Assembly: GCF_001746415.1 (NCBI RefSeq)
Contig: NZ_MEHJ01000001.1
Location: forward strand, 1,178,001-1,242,000
Source: Streptomyces agglomeratus
GTDB lineage: Bacteria > Actinomycetota > Actinomycetes > Streptomycetales > Streptomycetaceae
Direction of reading: 5' to 3'
Length of the DNA stretch: 64,000 bases
The translations under genes and the position numbers were made by a program. Below are positions 34,599-43,892 of this stretch, in pieces. Positions within the stretch are counted from its first letter, which is position 1, and the number at the start of each line of letters is the position of its first letter. A model generated the notes under the pieces. That model was not told the DNA's origin. It searched no databases and saw only the letters and a program-made list of their open reading frames with translations.

Positions 34599-35447
34599 CT
34601 ACCCGCGCGGCGCGGTGCTCGGCACCGTGATCCGGTACCCCGCGTCGAGCAGCTCGGGAAGGTACGTCCGCAGTGCCTCCACGCTCTGGCGCCGGTCGCC
34701 CCCCGCGTCGTGGGAGAGCACCACGACACCGGGGCCCGCGCCGGCACGCACCCGCCGGACGATGGCCGTGGTGCCCGGCTCGCGCCAGTCGAGCGTGTCG
34801 ACGGTCCAGCCGAGCGGCTCCATGCCCAGCTCGGCGCCGATCTCGAACGACCAGCGGTTCCAGGCTCCGTACGGTGCGCGGTACCAGGCGGGCGCCTGAC
34901 CGACGGTCCGCTCGACCACGTCGCTCGTACGCCCCAGCTCGGCGCGGACACCGGCCGGTGACAGGCGCGGGACCAGGGGGTGCGACCAGGTGTGGTTGCC
35001 CACGACGTGGCCGTCCTCCGCCATTTCACGCAGCAGGTCCCGGTTCTCGACCGCCATCTCCCCGCACACGAAGAACATCGCGCGTACGTCGTAGCGCCGC
35101 AGCGTGCGCAGGATGGCCGGGGTGTAGCGGGGGTCGGGCCCGTCGTCGAAGGTGAGCACCATGCCCCGGCCGATCCCCGCCATGCGCAGGAACGGCCTGC
35201 GGCGCACCGGCGGCCGTGCGGGCCTGAACCTGGGCGGTGCGTACGCCGTCATGGGCCGCAGCCGGTACGCCGAGCCCCTGACCGGCGCCCCGGCCTGCGG
35301 CCCCGCCGCCGGGGGCGCTCCGGAGGGGTGGCGGCCCGGTGCCTGGGCGGGGTCGGCGTCGAGGAACCGCACGGCGGAGACGGCTCCGAGGCAGGCGGTG
35401 AGGCGCAGCATCGCCCGCCGCCCCGGGTGCATCTGATCAGTTTTCAT
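34599..35447 (-). CDS. Secreted polysaccharide deacetylase (CE4, NodB domain)
   Basis: This 282-aa protein has a twin-arginine-like or Sec signal at the N-terminus (GRRAMLRLTACLGAVSAV) and a Pro-rich linker. The NodB domain spans about 90-280. The CE4 motifs are present: MVLTFDDGPDPRY (motif 1, catalytic Asp and metal-binding Asp), GNHTWSHP (motif 2, metal His residues), WYRAPYGAWN (motif 3), DTLDWREPG (motif 4) and VVVLSHDAGG (motif 5). It removes N-acetyl groups from chitin-like or peptidoglycan sugars outside the membrane. It converges with the sortase gene. Confidence 0.92.
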   Translation of the reverse strand: MKTDQMHPGRRAMLRLTACLGAVSAVRFLDADPAQAPGRHPSGAPPAAGPQAGAPVRGSAYRLRPMTAYAPPRFRPARPPVRRRPFLRMAGIGRGMVLTFDDGPDPRYTPAILRTLRRYDVRAMFFVCGEMAVENRDLLREMAEDGHVVGNHTWSHPLVPRLSPAGVRAELGRTSDVVERTVGQAPAWYRAPYGAWNRWSFEIGAELGMEPLGWTVDTLDWREPGTTAIVRRVRAGAGPGVVVLSHDAGGDRRQSVEALRTYLPELLDAGYRITVPSTAPRG

Positions 35448-35698
35448 GACTTATAGCTCGCACGGCCGCACGCCCCGGAGCCCGACCCACACCGGGGGCG
35501 GGGTCCGAAGTACCCGATGGGACGAGCCGGTATGTGCCGCACCTTCCGCGGCGGCCCTCACGACGGCCCGGTGACGGCGGACCCGTTGCGGACGCGGCGA
35601 CCGTCGGGGCCACTTGGCGCACACCGCCTTTCGTGGCGCCCGCGCCTGAGCCATCATGAGCCGCCATCAGCCGACAGTCGTCTGCGGAGGAATGACTC

Positions 35699-37144
35699 AT
35701 GGCCGGACTCTGGTCGCGACAGGGCGTACTGCGCCGCAAGCCGATCGAGCAGATCGAAGAGGGGGACGCGAGCGAGCGGCTGACCAGAACTCTCGGTCTG
35801 TGGCAGCTCACCGCGATCGGGGTCGGCGGCATCATCGGCGCGGGCATCTTCACCCTCGCGGGTACGGTCGCGAACGGCACGGCGGGCCCCGCCGTCCTCA
35901 TCTCCTTCCTCATCGCGGGTGTGGCGAGCGCGGCGGCGGCCTTCTCGTACGCCGAGTTCGCGGGCATGATCCCGAAGGCCGGTTCGGCGTACACCTACGG
36001 CTATGTGGTCCTCGGTGAACTCGCCGGCTGGTTCATCGGGTGGGACCTGTTGCTGGAGTACACGGCGATCGTGGCGGTCGTGGCGATCGGCATCTCCGGC
36101 TACTTCAACTTCCTGCTGGAGGACCTGGGCGCCGAGCTGCCCACCTGGATGCTGGGCGCGCCCGGCACCGGAAGCGGCCACCGGGTCGACCTGTTCGCGG
36201 CCGTGCTGTGCCTGTTCATCGCGTACCTGCTGACGCTGGGCATCAAGAGCGCGGCGCGCTTCGAGACGGTCGTGGTGGTGCTGAAGGTCCTGGTCGTGCT
36301 CGTGGTGATCGCGGTCGGCTTCTTCCACATCAGCACCAGCAACTACAGCCCTTTCTTCCCCTTCGGGGTCGGCGGCGCCTTCACCGGTGCGGCGACGGTC
36401 TTCTTCGCGGTCTTCGGGTACGACGCCATGTCGACGGCGGCCGAGGAGTCGAAGGACGCGCAGCGCCACATGCCGAAGGCGATCATGTACTCGCTCGCCA
36501 TCTCGATGGCGCTGTACGTACTGGCCACCCTGGTGCTCACCGGCATGCAGAACTACAGGGAGATCGACCCGGAGAGCGGCTTCTCGACGGCGTTCCAGTC
36601 GGTGGGGCTCGACGCGCTCGCGGACGTGATCGCGGTGGGAGCCATCATCGGCATCCTCACCGTCATGTTCACCTTCATGCTGGGCGTGACGCGCGTGTGG
36701 TTCTCGATGAGCCGCGACGGGCTGCTGCCCCACTGGTTCGCCAAGACGCACCCGACGCGGCACGTGCCGGTGCGGGTGACGTGGATCGTGGGTGTCGCGT
36801 CGGCGCTGATCGGCGGGTTCCTGCCGATCGGCGAGGCGGCCGAACTGACCAACATCGGGATTCTGCTGGCGTTCGCCGTGGTGTGCACCGCCGTGATCGT
36901 GCTGCGTTACCGGCGGCCGGAACTGCCGCGCAGTTTCCGCACCCCCGGGATGCCGGTGGTGCCCGCGATCGGGGTGGTGTCCTCGATCTGGCTGATCACC
37001 TACTTGGCGGTCGAAACGTGGCTCCGCTTCGCGGTGTGGTTCGCGCTCGGCCTGGTCATCTACTTCGCGTACTCGTACCGGAAGTCGGCCCTGGCGAAGA
37101 CGCCGGTACCGCCGCGCGACGCGGACGCGGGACGCGAGGAGTAG
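35699..37144 (+). CDS. APC-family amino acid permease
   Basis: This 481-aa membrane protein has about 12 helices. The substrate-binding loop of helix 1 is present (GVGGIIGAGIFTLAG). Helix 6 has FFAVFGYDAMSTAAEESKD and helix 8 MLGVTRVWFSMSRDGLLP, both typical of the cationic amino acid/YfnA-like branch of the APC superfamily. It imports amino acids by proton or sodium symport; the exact substrate is not readable. The start codon ATG 35699 follows GGAGG with short spacing. It stands alone between a divergent deacetylase and a hairpin terminator. Confidence 0.92.
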   Translation: MAGLWSRQGVLRRKPIEQIEEGDASERLTRTLGLWQLTAIGVGGIIGAGIFTLAGTVANGTAGPAVLISFLIAGVASAAAAFSYAEFAGMIPKAGSAYTYGYVVLGELAGWFIGWDLLLEYTAIVAVVAIGISGYFNFLLEDLGAELPTWMLGAPGTGSGHRVDLFAAVLCLFIAYLLTLGIKSAARFETVVVVLKVLVVLVVIAVGFFHISTSNYSPFFPFGVGGAFTGAATVFFAVFGYDAMSTAAEESKDAQRHMPKAIMYSLAISMALYVLATLVLTGMQNYREIDPESGFSTAFQSVGLDALADVIAVGAIIGILTVMFTFMLGVTRVWFSMSRDGLLPHWFAKTHPTRHVPVRVTWIVGVASALIGGFLPIGEAAELTNIGILLAFAVVCTAVIVLRYRRPELPRSFRTPGMPVVPAIGVVSSIWLITYLAVETWLRFAVWFALGLVIYFAYSYRKSALAKTPVPPRDADAGREE

Positions 37145-37188
37145 GCCGGGCACGAACGGGGGCGCGCCGCCCCGGCCCCTCTCCCCGA

Positions 37189-37235
37189 ACGCCGGAGGGC
37201 TGGACGGTGCGGCGTCCGTCCGGCCCGTCCGGCGT
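37189..37235. terminator. Hairpin between permease and CapA genes
   Basis: ACGCCGGAGGGCTGGACG and CGTCCGGCCCGTCCGGCGT form a long imperfect stem just before the convergent CapA stop, so it can serve both genes. Confidence 0.7.
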
Positions 37236-37240
37236 GGGGG

Positions 37241-38419
37241 CTACCGGCCCATCTCCAGGCCCTCCTTCTCCGCGTCCCGGCTGAGCACGACCTTCTGGAT
37301 CCGGTCCCGTACCTCCGTGTGGTCCTTGCCTTCCTTGATCGCCGCGTTCAGGTTGACCACCCGCCCGGCCTCCGTGTCGAACCACTGCGGGATGAACTCG
37401 GCGCGGCGTACCTCCCACCGCTCGTCCGGCTTCTCCGGCGGCGCGAACGTGAAGCGGCCGATCGATCCCTGGTTGCCGCGCGGGTCGTACGCGCCCGAGT
37501 GGTTGACCATGGCACCGGCGATCTGGTCGCCCATGCCGTAGACGACCCAGGTGCCGTTGACCTTCTCGTACGCCTGCGGGACGTGCGCGTGGGTGCCGAT
37601 GATCAGATCGATGTCGGGGCGGTCGCCGGTCTTCGACGCCGTGAGGTCCTTGCCCAGCCGCAGTTGCTGCGCGTCCGGCTCGTCCTGCCACTCGGTGCCC
37701 CAGTGCAGCGAGACGACGACCACGTCGGCGCCCGCCTTCCTGGCGGCGCGGGCGTCGGCGACGATCCTGTCCCGGTCGATCATGTTCACCGCCCACGGCC
37801 TCCCGTCCGGCATCGGATAGCCGTTGGTGCCGTAGGTGTAGGCCAGTTGGGCGACCTTGGCGCTGCCGCCCTTGAGCCAGGCGGGCTTTCGTGACTCGTT
37901 CTCCGTACGCGCCGAACCCACATGCCGGATGCCGGCCTTGTCGAGCGCGCCGAGCGTCCTGTCGATCCCGTCGGCTCCGTCGTCCAGGCTGTGGTTGGAG
38001 GCGGTGGAGCACGAGTCGTAACCCGTGGCGCTCAGCCCCTTGGCCACTTCGGGAGGCGACTTGAAGTTGGGATAGCCGGTGTACGGGCCGCCGTCCGCCC
38101 CGTACACCGTCTCCATGTGGCAGATCGCCACGTCGGCCTCGGAGACCACCGGTTTCACACCCGCGAGCATCGGCTCGAAGGCGTAGCCGTTGCCGCCGGC
38201 GTCGGCCGCGGCCTGCCGGATGATCGACGCGTGCGGCAGTACGTCGCCCGACGCGACGAGCGTGAAGCCCCGCTGTTCGCGGCCCCTGCCCGCCGCCAGT
38301 GGCGCCGACAGCTCCGAGTCGGGCAGTGGGGAGCCCGACGGCGGTCCGGTGCATGCGGTGACGCTCCCGATCAGCAGCGCGGCCATGGCCGCCGCCCCGT
38401 GCAGTTTTCGCTTCACCAT
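37241..38419 (-). CDS. CapA-family lipoprotein (poly-gamma-glutamate synthesis protein-like)
   Basis: This 392-aa protein has a lipoprotein signal (MVKRKLHGAAAMAALLIG, SVTAC at Cys23). The calcineurin-like PGA_cap domain follows: FTLVASGDVLPHA (metal-binding Asp), CHMETVYG, TASNHSLDDG, VVVSLHWGTEWQ and LIIGTHAHVPQ. CapA proteins take part in poly-gamma-glutamate export or retention in Bacillus; in actinomycetes the role is unproven, and no capB or capC lies nearby. ATG 38419 is chosen because it begins the signal peptide; an ATG 45 bases upstream is less likely. It diverges from the ECF sigma gene. Confidence 0.9.
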   Translation of the reverse strand: MVKRKLHGAAAMAALLIGSVTACTGPPSGSPLPDSELSAPLAAGRGREQRGFTLVASGDVLPHASIIRQAAADAGGNGYAFEPMLAGVKPVVSEADVAICHMETVYGADGGPYTGYPNFKSPPEVAKGLSATGYDSCSTASNHSLDDGADGIDRTLGALDKAGIRHVGSARTENESRKPAWLKGGSAKVAQLAYTYGTNGYPMPDGRPWAVNMIDRDRIVADARAARKAGADVVVVSLHWGTEWQDEPDAQQLRLGKDLTASKTGDRPDIDLIIGTHAHVPQAYEKVNGTWVVYGMGDQIAGAMVNHSGAYDPRGNQGSIGRFTFAPPEKPDERWEVRRAEFIPQWFDTEAGRVVNLNAAIKEGKDHTEVRDRIQKVVLSRDAEKEGLEMGR

Positions 38420-38686
38420 CAAACCGACTTTCAGCTTGTATGACTTTTGGTGAAATGAATCCATCCGGGTGGCAACGGGATGTCAAGGAGCGGGGCCGCC
38501 CGGTCACCGGAACAGACGCACGGCGACGACCGTTCGTCGCGCCACTCGTCGCACCGTTCGACCGCTCACCGCACAGCCCTGCCGCCCGTTCGGCCGCCGC
38601 GTTCCGCACCGCCGCGCCCTGGGCGGACGGCGGATATCTTCGCCGCCGTCCGGCCATCGGCCACCCGGTCTCCCGAAGGGGCGTCA

Positions 38687-39232
38687 ACGGTGACTTCCTC
38701 CGCTTCCTCCATCGAGCAGCACACCGACGAGCGAGCCATCGCCGACCTCCAGCGCCGGCACGGCAGGGCTCTCTTCGGCTTTCTCCTGGGCCTCACGTAC
38801 GGGGACAGGCAGCGCGCGGAGGATCTCCTCCAGGAGACCCTGGTCCGGGCCTGGCAGCACCCGGAGGCACTGGCGAGCGACCACGACTCGATGCGCCCGT
38901 GGCTCTTCACGGTGGGCCGCAGGCTGGCGATCGACGCCCGGCGTGCCCGGGGGGCCCGTCCGTACGAGGTCGGCGACGACGCGCTGGAACAGTCGGCGCT
39001 CCCCGACGACCACGCGGAACTCTCGGTCACCGCGCTCGACGTCCGCCGGGCCGTCGGGGCGCTGCGGTGCGAACACCGCGAGGTGCTGACGCAGGTCTAC
39101 TTCCGCGGCCGTTCCGTCGCCGAGGCATCCGAGGCGCTCGGTATACCGGCGGGCACGGTCAAGTCCCGTACGTACTATGCTCTGCGCGCGCTGCGGAAGG
39201 TGCTGCCGGGGTACGGTCGCGACGCCGCCTGA
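38687..39232 (+). CDS. ECF-family RNA polymerase sigma factor
   Basis: This 181-aa sigma-70 family protein has region 2 (ADLQRRHGRALFGFLLGLTY, then RAEDLLQETLVRAWQHPE) and region 4 (RCEHREVLTQVYFRGRSVAE, SEALGIPAGTVKSRTYYALR). GTG 38687 follows GAAGGGG at 8 bases and gives a normal ECF length; longer starts would add an unlikely Pro/Arg-rich leader. No anti-sigma gene touches it. The nearest zinc-binding anti-sigma gene on the same strand is at 45193, 6 kb downstream. Confidence 0.93.
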   Translation, partial: TVTSSASSIEQHTDERAIADLQRRHGRALFGFLLGLTYGDRQRAEDLLQETLVRAWQHPEALASDHDSMRPWLFTVGRRLAIDARRARGARPYEVGDDALEQSALPDDHAELSVTALDVRRAVGALRCEHREVLTQVYFRGRSVAEASEALGIPAGTVKSRTYYALRALRKVLPGYGRDAA

Positions 39233-39419
39233 GGCACCCTCGTACCACCCGCCCCGCAGGTCGCATTCCTCACCCTCCGTAACCGTGCAGAGCAGGCCGA
39301 TTTCGAAACCGCAGCGTCAAGTTGAGTAAAGAAGGCACGCTGTGCGTCTCTGAGAGTGAAGGCTCGGCGGTGCCCCGAAGAAACACAGAACAGATCAGCC
39401 CGGGAGAAGGTGGAGTGCT

Positions 39420-39932
39420 GTGCTGCCCGAGAGTACGAATGGCACCAGCGGAGGCAGGCTCGCGGTTCCGATGGCTTGGCTGTACGCCGAGTACATCGCC
39501 GACGAACTGCTCCGTACGGGCCATCTGATTCCACCCGGCACGATCGAGTTCCGGGCGGGCCGCGAGACCCTCGCCCTGACCATCTATCTGTCCGACAGCA
39601 CCGACGAGCTGTCCGGCATCGGTGTCGTCTCCAGCCTCGACGAGTGGCTCTCGCTCACCACGTACGACCACCCGTGGGAGACCTGGGTACGGGAAAGACT
39701 CGCCGAACGCACCGCCGCCGGCCGCGACAGCGTCGCGGTCGGCCCCGACCTCGAACTGGCCCTGGCGTCGTGGCGCTGGCTCAGCGGCACGGAAATCCTC
39801 GCCGCCGACCTCGGCGGCGCGATCCCCTGGCACCAGGCGGCGGACCTCGGCGTGGACGAGAGCGAGAAGGTGTGGATGCCCGCGTGGCAGCTCGGACTGC
39901 CCCTCGGCCACCTCGCCATTCACCTCTTCTGA
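39420..39932 (+). CDS. Conserved-type hypothetical protein
   Basis: This 170-aa soluble protein has no signal or membrane helix and no family that I recognise. It is rich in Trp and acidic residues, with motifs LYAEYIADELLRTGHLIPPG, LDEWLSLTTYDHPWETWVRE and LALASWRWLSGTEILAADLGG. The pattern suggests a compact alpha/beta protein such as the immunity-like or regulatory proteins common in actinomycetes. GTG 39420 is preceded by AAGGTGGAG. Its last 13 bases overlap the end of the convergent LytS-type kinase gene. Confidence 0.75.
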   Translation: MLPESTNGTSGGRLAVPMAWLYAEYIADELLRTGHLIPPGTIEFRAGRETLALTIYLSDSTDELSGIGVVSSLDEWLSLTTYDHPWETWVRERLAERTAAGRDSVAVGPDLELALASWRWLSGTEILAADLGGAIPWHQAADLGVDESEKVWMPAWQLGLPLGHLAIHLF

Positions 39933-41197
39933 TCGCGGTTCTTCTGATCGCGGTCACGGTCACGGTCACGGTCGCGCTCACGACCGGGCCCGGCCGGCGT
40001 CGAGGAATGGACTCCCGCACGGTATTTGGGAAACCGCAGGGTGATCTTCATGCCGGCGCCCACGCCCGTCTCGATCACCAGGCCGTAGTCGTCCCCGTAC
40101 ACCTGCCGCAGCCGGTCGTCGACGTTCGACAGACCGATTCCCGAGGACGCGGTGTGCTCGCCGGCGAGGATTCGCCGCAGCCGCTCCGGTTCCATGCCGA
40201 CACCGTTGTCCTCGATCACGACCACGGCCTCGGCGCCCGCGTCCCGGGCGGCGATGGTGACCTTGAACTCGTCGGTGGAGTCCTCCAGACCGTGCTTGAC
40301 CGCGTTCTCCACGAGCGGCTGGAGGCAGAGGAACGGCAGCGCGACGGGCAGCACCTCGGGGGCGACCTGGAGCGTCACCTTCAGCCGGTCCCCGAAGCGC
40401 GCCCCCGCAAGCGCCAAGTACTGCTCGATGGAGCGCAGTTCGTCGGCGAGGTTGGTGAAGTCGCCGTGCCGGCGGAAGGAGTAGCGGGTGAAGTCCGCGA
40501 ATTCGAGAAGCAGTTCGCGGGCGCGCTCGGGATCGGTGCGTACGAACGAGGCGATCGCGGCCAGTGAGTTGAAGATGAAGTGCGGTGAGATCTGGGCGCG
40601 CAGGGCACGGATCTCCGCCTCCACGATCCGGGTGCGCGAACGGTCCAGTTCGGCCAGTTCCAGCTGTACCGACACCCACCGGGCCACCTCGGTCGCCGCC
40701 CGGACCAGCACCGCCGACTCCCGTGATCCGTACGCGACGAGCGCGCCCAGCACGCCCTCCTCGCCGGTCAGCGGTGCGATCACCACCCATCGCAGCGGGC
40801 ACTGGAGGTCGTCGCAGTCGCTGCGTACGCTCTGACTCCGCCCGGAGTCGAGCATCTCCCGCACGCGCCGCATCACCGGCTCCCGGTGGTGATCGCCGCC
40901 GGGCCCGTCCCAGGCCAGGACGCTCTCGCGGTCGGTGAGGCACAGGGCCTCGGTGCCCAGCAGGGAACGGAGCCGGCGGGCGGCCTTGCGGGCGGTGTCC
41001 TCGGTCAGGCCGGCGCGCAGCGGGGGCGCGGCGAGCGAGGCGGTGTGCAGGGTGTGGAAGGTGGCGCGCTCGACGGGCGTACCGAGGTCGAGGTCCTCGC
41101 CGCGTCCGTGGCCGGCGGTGACCCGGCCGAGGACGATGCCCGCGGCGAGGAGTACGGCGCCGGCGGCGGCCAGGGAAGCGAGTTCGGCTCCGGTCAT
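39920..41197 (-). CDS. LytS/YpdA-type sensor histidine kinase
   Basis: This 425-aa kinase has one N-terminal membrane helix (LASLAAAGAVLLAAGIVLG), a GAF-like sensor region (about 60-180, with FHTLHTASLAAPPLRAGLTE) and a His_kinase domain. The phospho-acceptor box is EIRALRAQISPHFIFNSLAA (His206). The ATPase part has LVENAVKHGLED, EDNGVGM and SSGIGLSNVDDRL. The build is that of LytS-family kinases that partner with LytTR regulators; the regulator is at 43991-44770. ATG 41197 overlaps the symporter stop (ATGA), so transport and sensing are coupled. The tail is an Arg-Asp repeat. Confidence 0.92.
   Translation of the reverse strand: MTGAELASLAAAGAVLLAAGIVLGRVTAGHGRGEDLDLGTPVERATFHTLHTASLAAPPLRAGLTEDTARKAARRLRSLLGTEALCLTDRESVLAWDGPGGDHHREPVMRRVREMLDSGRSQSVRSDCDDLQCPLRWVVIAPLTGEEGVLGALVAYGSRESAVLVRAATEVARWVSVQLELAELDRSRTRIVEAEIRALRAQISPHFIFNSLAAIASFVRTDPERARELLLEFADFTRYSFRRHGDFTNLADELRSIEQYLALAGARFGDRLKVTLQVAPEVLPVALPFLCLQPLVENAVKHGLEDSTDEFKVTIAARDAGAEAVVVIEDNGVGMEPERLRRILAGEHTASSGIGLSNVDDRLRQVYGDDYGLVIETGVGAGMKITLRFPKYRAGVHSSTPAGPGRERDRDRDRDRDQKNRDQKR
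39952..39975. repeat. Hexanucleotide repeat in the kinase C-terminus
   Basis: Three GGTCAC copies plus GGTCGC encode an alternating Arg-Asp tail (RDRDRDRD) on the minus-strand kinase. The unit is 6 bp, so length changes would keep the frame. Confidence 0.65.
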
Positions 41198-42933
41198 CGG
41201 TCCGCTCCCCCGCCCCTGCCGTCCTTCACCACGAGGTCCTCCGGCAGGTGGAGCCGGGCCAGCGTGCCGGCGGTCCCGGCGGGTATGCGGTCCCGGGTCG
41301 CCAGCGACACCAGCACCATCGTCAGGAATCCGAGCGGCACCGACCAGACGGCGGGCCAGGCGAGCAGGGAGTGCGACCAGCCGCCCCCGGGCAGCCCCGC
41401 CCGGGTCGCCATCACCGCGGTCAGCGCGGCCCCGCCGCCGACGACGAGTCCCGCCACCGCGCCCGGCGGGGTCAGTCCGCGCCACCAGATGCCGAGCACG
41501 AGCAGCGGACAGAAGGAGGAGGCGGACACCGCGAAGGCCAGGCCCACCGCGTCGGCGACCGGCACGTTGACCGTCACGATGCTCAGGGCGAGCGGCACCG
41601 CCATGGCGAGGACTGTGGCCAGCCTGAAGTGCCGTACGCCGCGGGACGGAAGGACGTCCTGGGTCAGCACGCCCGCGACCGACATGGTCAGCCCCGAAGC
41701 GGTGGACAGGAACGCCGCGAAGGCCCCGCCCGCGAGCAGCGCGCCCAGCAGGTCTCCGCCGACGCCGCCGATCATCCGGTCGGGGAGTACGAGTACGGCG
41801 GCGTCCGCCTCCCCGGTCAGGGACAGTTCGGGGGCGTAGATCCGGCCGAGCGCGCCGTACACCGGGGGCAGCAGGTAGAAGGCGCCGACCAGTGCGAGGA
41901 CGACGAGGGTCGTGCGGCGCGCGGCGGTTCCGTTGGGGCTGGTGTAGAAGCGCACGGCGACGTGCGGCAGGCCCATCGTGCCGAGGAAGGTGGCGAGGAT
42001 CAGGCCGTACGTCGCGTACAGCGGGTGCTCCTCGCGGCTGCTGGCCGGCGGCTGGGACCAGCTCGACGCGCCGGTGCGCTCGGTGCCGGCCCTCTCCGGG
42101 ACCTGGGCGTGCGCGGGAAAGGCCAGTTCCGTGCCCGCGCCGACGCGGTGGACGCCTGCGTCGAGGGCGAGGGGTTCTCCGTCGTGGCGCCGGCCGTCGA
42201 CGGTGCCGGTCACGGTGACGCGCAGCGGCCGGGCGAGGTCCACGCGCACGGTGTCCTCGATCGTCACGACCGTGTGCTCGCGGAACGTGGCGGGCTCGGC
42301 GAACCGGGCGCGCGGCGCGTCGTCCCCTAGCCACGCGCCGACGAGGAAGAGGACGGGGACGAGCAGCGCGGTGAGCTTGAGCCAGTACTGGAACGCCTGC
42401 ACGAAGGTGATGCTCCGCATCCCGCCCGCCGCCACCGCCCCGGTCACCACGAGCGCGACGACCAGACCGCCCACCCAGTCCGGCGCGCCGGTGAGTATCT
42501 CCAGCGTCAGGCCCGCGCCCTGGAGTTGCGGCAGCAGGTAGAGCCAGCCGATGCCGACGACGAAGAGGCTGGCGAGCCTGCGGACCTGCGGCGATTCGAG
42601 CCGGGCCTCGGCGAAGTCGGAGAGCGTGTACGCCCCGGAGCGGCGCAGCGGGGCCGCGACGAGAACGAGGAGGACGAGGTATCCGGCGGTGTAGCCCACG
42701 GGGTACCAGAGCATTTCGGGGCCTTGGAGGAGCACCAGGCCCGCGATGCCGAGGAAGGATGCGGCGGAGAGGTACTCGCCGCTGATCGCGGCGGCGTTCA
42801 GGCCCGGTCTGACGCTGCGGGATGCGACGTAGAAGTCGGAGGTGGTACGGGATATACGCAGGCCGAGCGCGCCGATGAGCACGGTCGCGACCACGACGAC
42901 GGTGACGGCGGCCACCGCGTACGCCTGGTTCAC
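41194..42933 (-). CDS. Acetate-type sodium:solute symporter (ActP-like)
   Basis: This 579-aa sodium/solute symporter (SSS family) has many hydrophobic segments. It begins VAAVTVVVVATVLIGALGLR, with FYVASRSVRPGLNAAAISGEYLSAASFLGIAG, which is close to ActP/MctP monocarboxylate carriers. GAGLTLEILTG and STASGLTMSVAGVLTQDV carry sodium-site residues. A hydrophilic insert of about 80 residues near position 230-300 (VTVTGTVDGRRHDGEP) is typical of the actinobacterial version. Its GTG directly follows the DUF485 stop. The substrate is probably acetate, pyruvate or a similar monocarboxylate. Confidence 0.9.
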   Translation of the reverse strand: MNQAYAVAAVTVVVVATVLIGALGLRISRTTSDFYVASRSVRPGLNAAAISGEYLSAASFLGIAGLVLLQGPEMLWYPVGYTAGYLVLLVLVAAPLRRSGAYTLSDFAEARLESPQVRRLASLFVVGIGWLYLLPQLQGAGLTLEILTGAPDWVGGLVVALVVTGAVAAGGMRSITFVQAFQYWLKLTALLVPVLFLVGAWLGDDAPRARFAEPATFREHTVVTIEDTVRVDLARPLRVTVTGTVDGRRHDGEPLALDAGVHRVGAGTELAFPAHAQVPERAGTERTGASSWSQPPASSREEHPLYATYGLILATFLGTMGLPHVAVRFYTSPNGTAARRTTLVVLALVGAFYLLPPVYGALGRIYAPELSLTGEADAAVLVLPDRMIGGVGGDLLGALLAGGAFAAFLSTASGLTMSVAGVLTQDVLPSRGVRHFRLATVLAMAVPLALSIVTVNVPVADAVGLAFAVSASSFCPLLVLGIWWRGLTPPGAVAGLVVGGGAALTAVMATRAGLPGGGWSHSLLAWPAVWSVPLGFLTMVLVSLATRDRIPAGTAGTLARLHLPEDLVVKDGRGGGADR

Positions 42934-43365
42934 TCAGCGTCCTTCGACGAGCTTGCTGAACGCGCGCTCGTTGCGCTCGGCGCGCCGGACGTACCAGCGG
43001 GCGGTCAGCCACATGACCGGATAGACCGCCACGCCGAGCACCACCCAGACGAAGGGCGCGGGCGACGGCAGGTCGGAGGCGGTGAAGACCTCCGGCAGCG
43101 AGAACAGCAGCGGCAGCGAACCCACGAGCAGGGCCAGCGCGCCCAGCGCGACGAGCGCCGTCCGCAGCTGGCTGCGCATCAGGGACCGTACGTACGTCGC
43201 TCCCAGCGTCGTCTGCTCCGTGATCTCGGAGCGTGCGGGGGCGTGTCCCGGCGGGCGCCGGGCGCCGCGGGGTACGCCGGTGACGGTTTCGCGGCGCGGC
43301 GGTCGCGGGGACGGGGGCGGCGGCTGCGGCTGCGGCTGCTGTGTGGACGGCTGATCTGCGGACAT
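42934..43365 (-). CDS. DUF485 membrane protein (YjcH-like)
   Basis: This 143-aa protein has a Pro/Gln-rich cytoplasmic N-terminus (PQPQPPPPSPRPP) and two membrane helices (LRTALVALGALALLVGSLPL and FVWVVLGVAVYPVMWLTARW). It ends in RAERNERAFSKLVEGR, the pattern of DUF485/YjcH partners of ActP. It precedes the symporter without a gap. Family members are thought to help the carrier. Confidence 0.88.
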   Translation of the reverse strand: MSADQPSTQQPQPQPPPPSPRPPRRETVTGVPRGARRPPGHAPARSEITEQTTLGATYVRSLMRSQLRTALVALGALALLVGSLPLLFSLPEVFTASDLPSPAPFVWVVLGVAVYPVMWLTARWYVRRAERNERAFSKLVEGR

Positions 43366-43389
43366 CGGCGCGAGTCTACGCAGCGGTGA

Positions 43390-43695
43390 TTACTCCCGGT
43401 AGGGTCCGGGGGCGGACTTACCGCCGGACGTGCGGCTGCTCCGGCCGCAGTCGTCGAGCGCGAATTCCAGCTCGACGTACGACTCCTCGGCCCTGCGGAA
43501 GGCGACCTCCAGGGCGGCGGCGGTGCGCGGGCCCGCGATGCTCTGGGCGACCTCCCGCACCTCGTACAGCACATCGGCCCAGCGGCCCGCCGCGCTCCTG
43601 ACCCTGGTCAGCAGCGCTTCGAGGTCACGCGCGTCGGAGGGCGGGGTCGGCGGCAGGCCGCGCAGCTCCTCCAGCAGCGCCTCGAGGTCGGACAT
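43390..43695 (-). CDS. Small helical protein of unknown function
   Basis: This 101-aa protein is mostly helical and acidic: LEALLEELRGLPPTPPSDA, LTRVRSAAGRWADVLYEVR, and RTAAALEVAFRRAEESYVEL. There is no signal peptide. AAGGAG six bases before ATG 43695 supports that it is real. It lies 24 bp upstream of the DUF485/symporter/kinase operon and is probably part of it. No family is recognised. Confidence 0.7.
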   Translation of the reverse strand: MSDLEALLEELRGLPPTPPSDARDLEALLTRVRSAAGRWADVLYEVREVAQSIAGPRTAAALEVAFRRAEESYVELEFALDDCGRSSRTSGGKSAPGPYRE

Positions 43696-43706
43696 CCTGG
43701 CTCCTT

Positions 43707-43773
43707 GTGACGGGTGACCCGACGTGACGGGTGACCCGACGTGACGGGTGGCCCGACCGACGGGTGGCCCGAC
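43707..43773. repeat. 17-bp tandem repeat A
   Basis: GTGACGGGTGACCCGAC occurs twice without change (43707-43723, 43724-43740), once with one change (43741-43757) and once as a 16-base variant. Each unit contains the dyad GGGTGACCC. It lies just upstream of the ATG at 43695. Confidence 0.85.
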
Positions 43774-43892
43774 CGAGCGTAGGTGGCGGACGGTGGGTGT
43801 ACGGGACATCCGCGGACCGGCTGCGGCGAGCGGCAGGTGTACGGCGGTGAACGGCGGCCCGGGTCGGTCGGCGGTCCGGGCCGTCAGGAGAG

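Noticed and set aside
39920..43012. A 1030-residue open frame on the minus strand
   Set aside because: Only its 3' part, from 41197, is the LytS kinase. The rest is the shadow of the symporter gene in another frame, Arg/Pro-rich with no family sequence.
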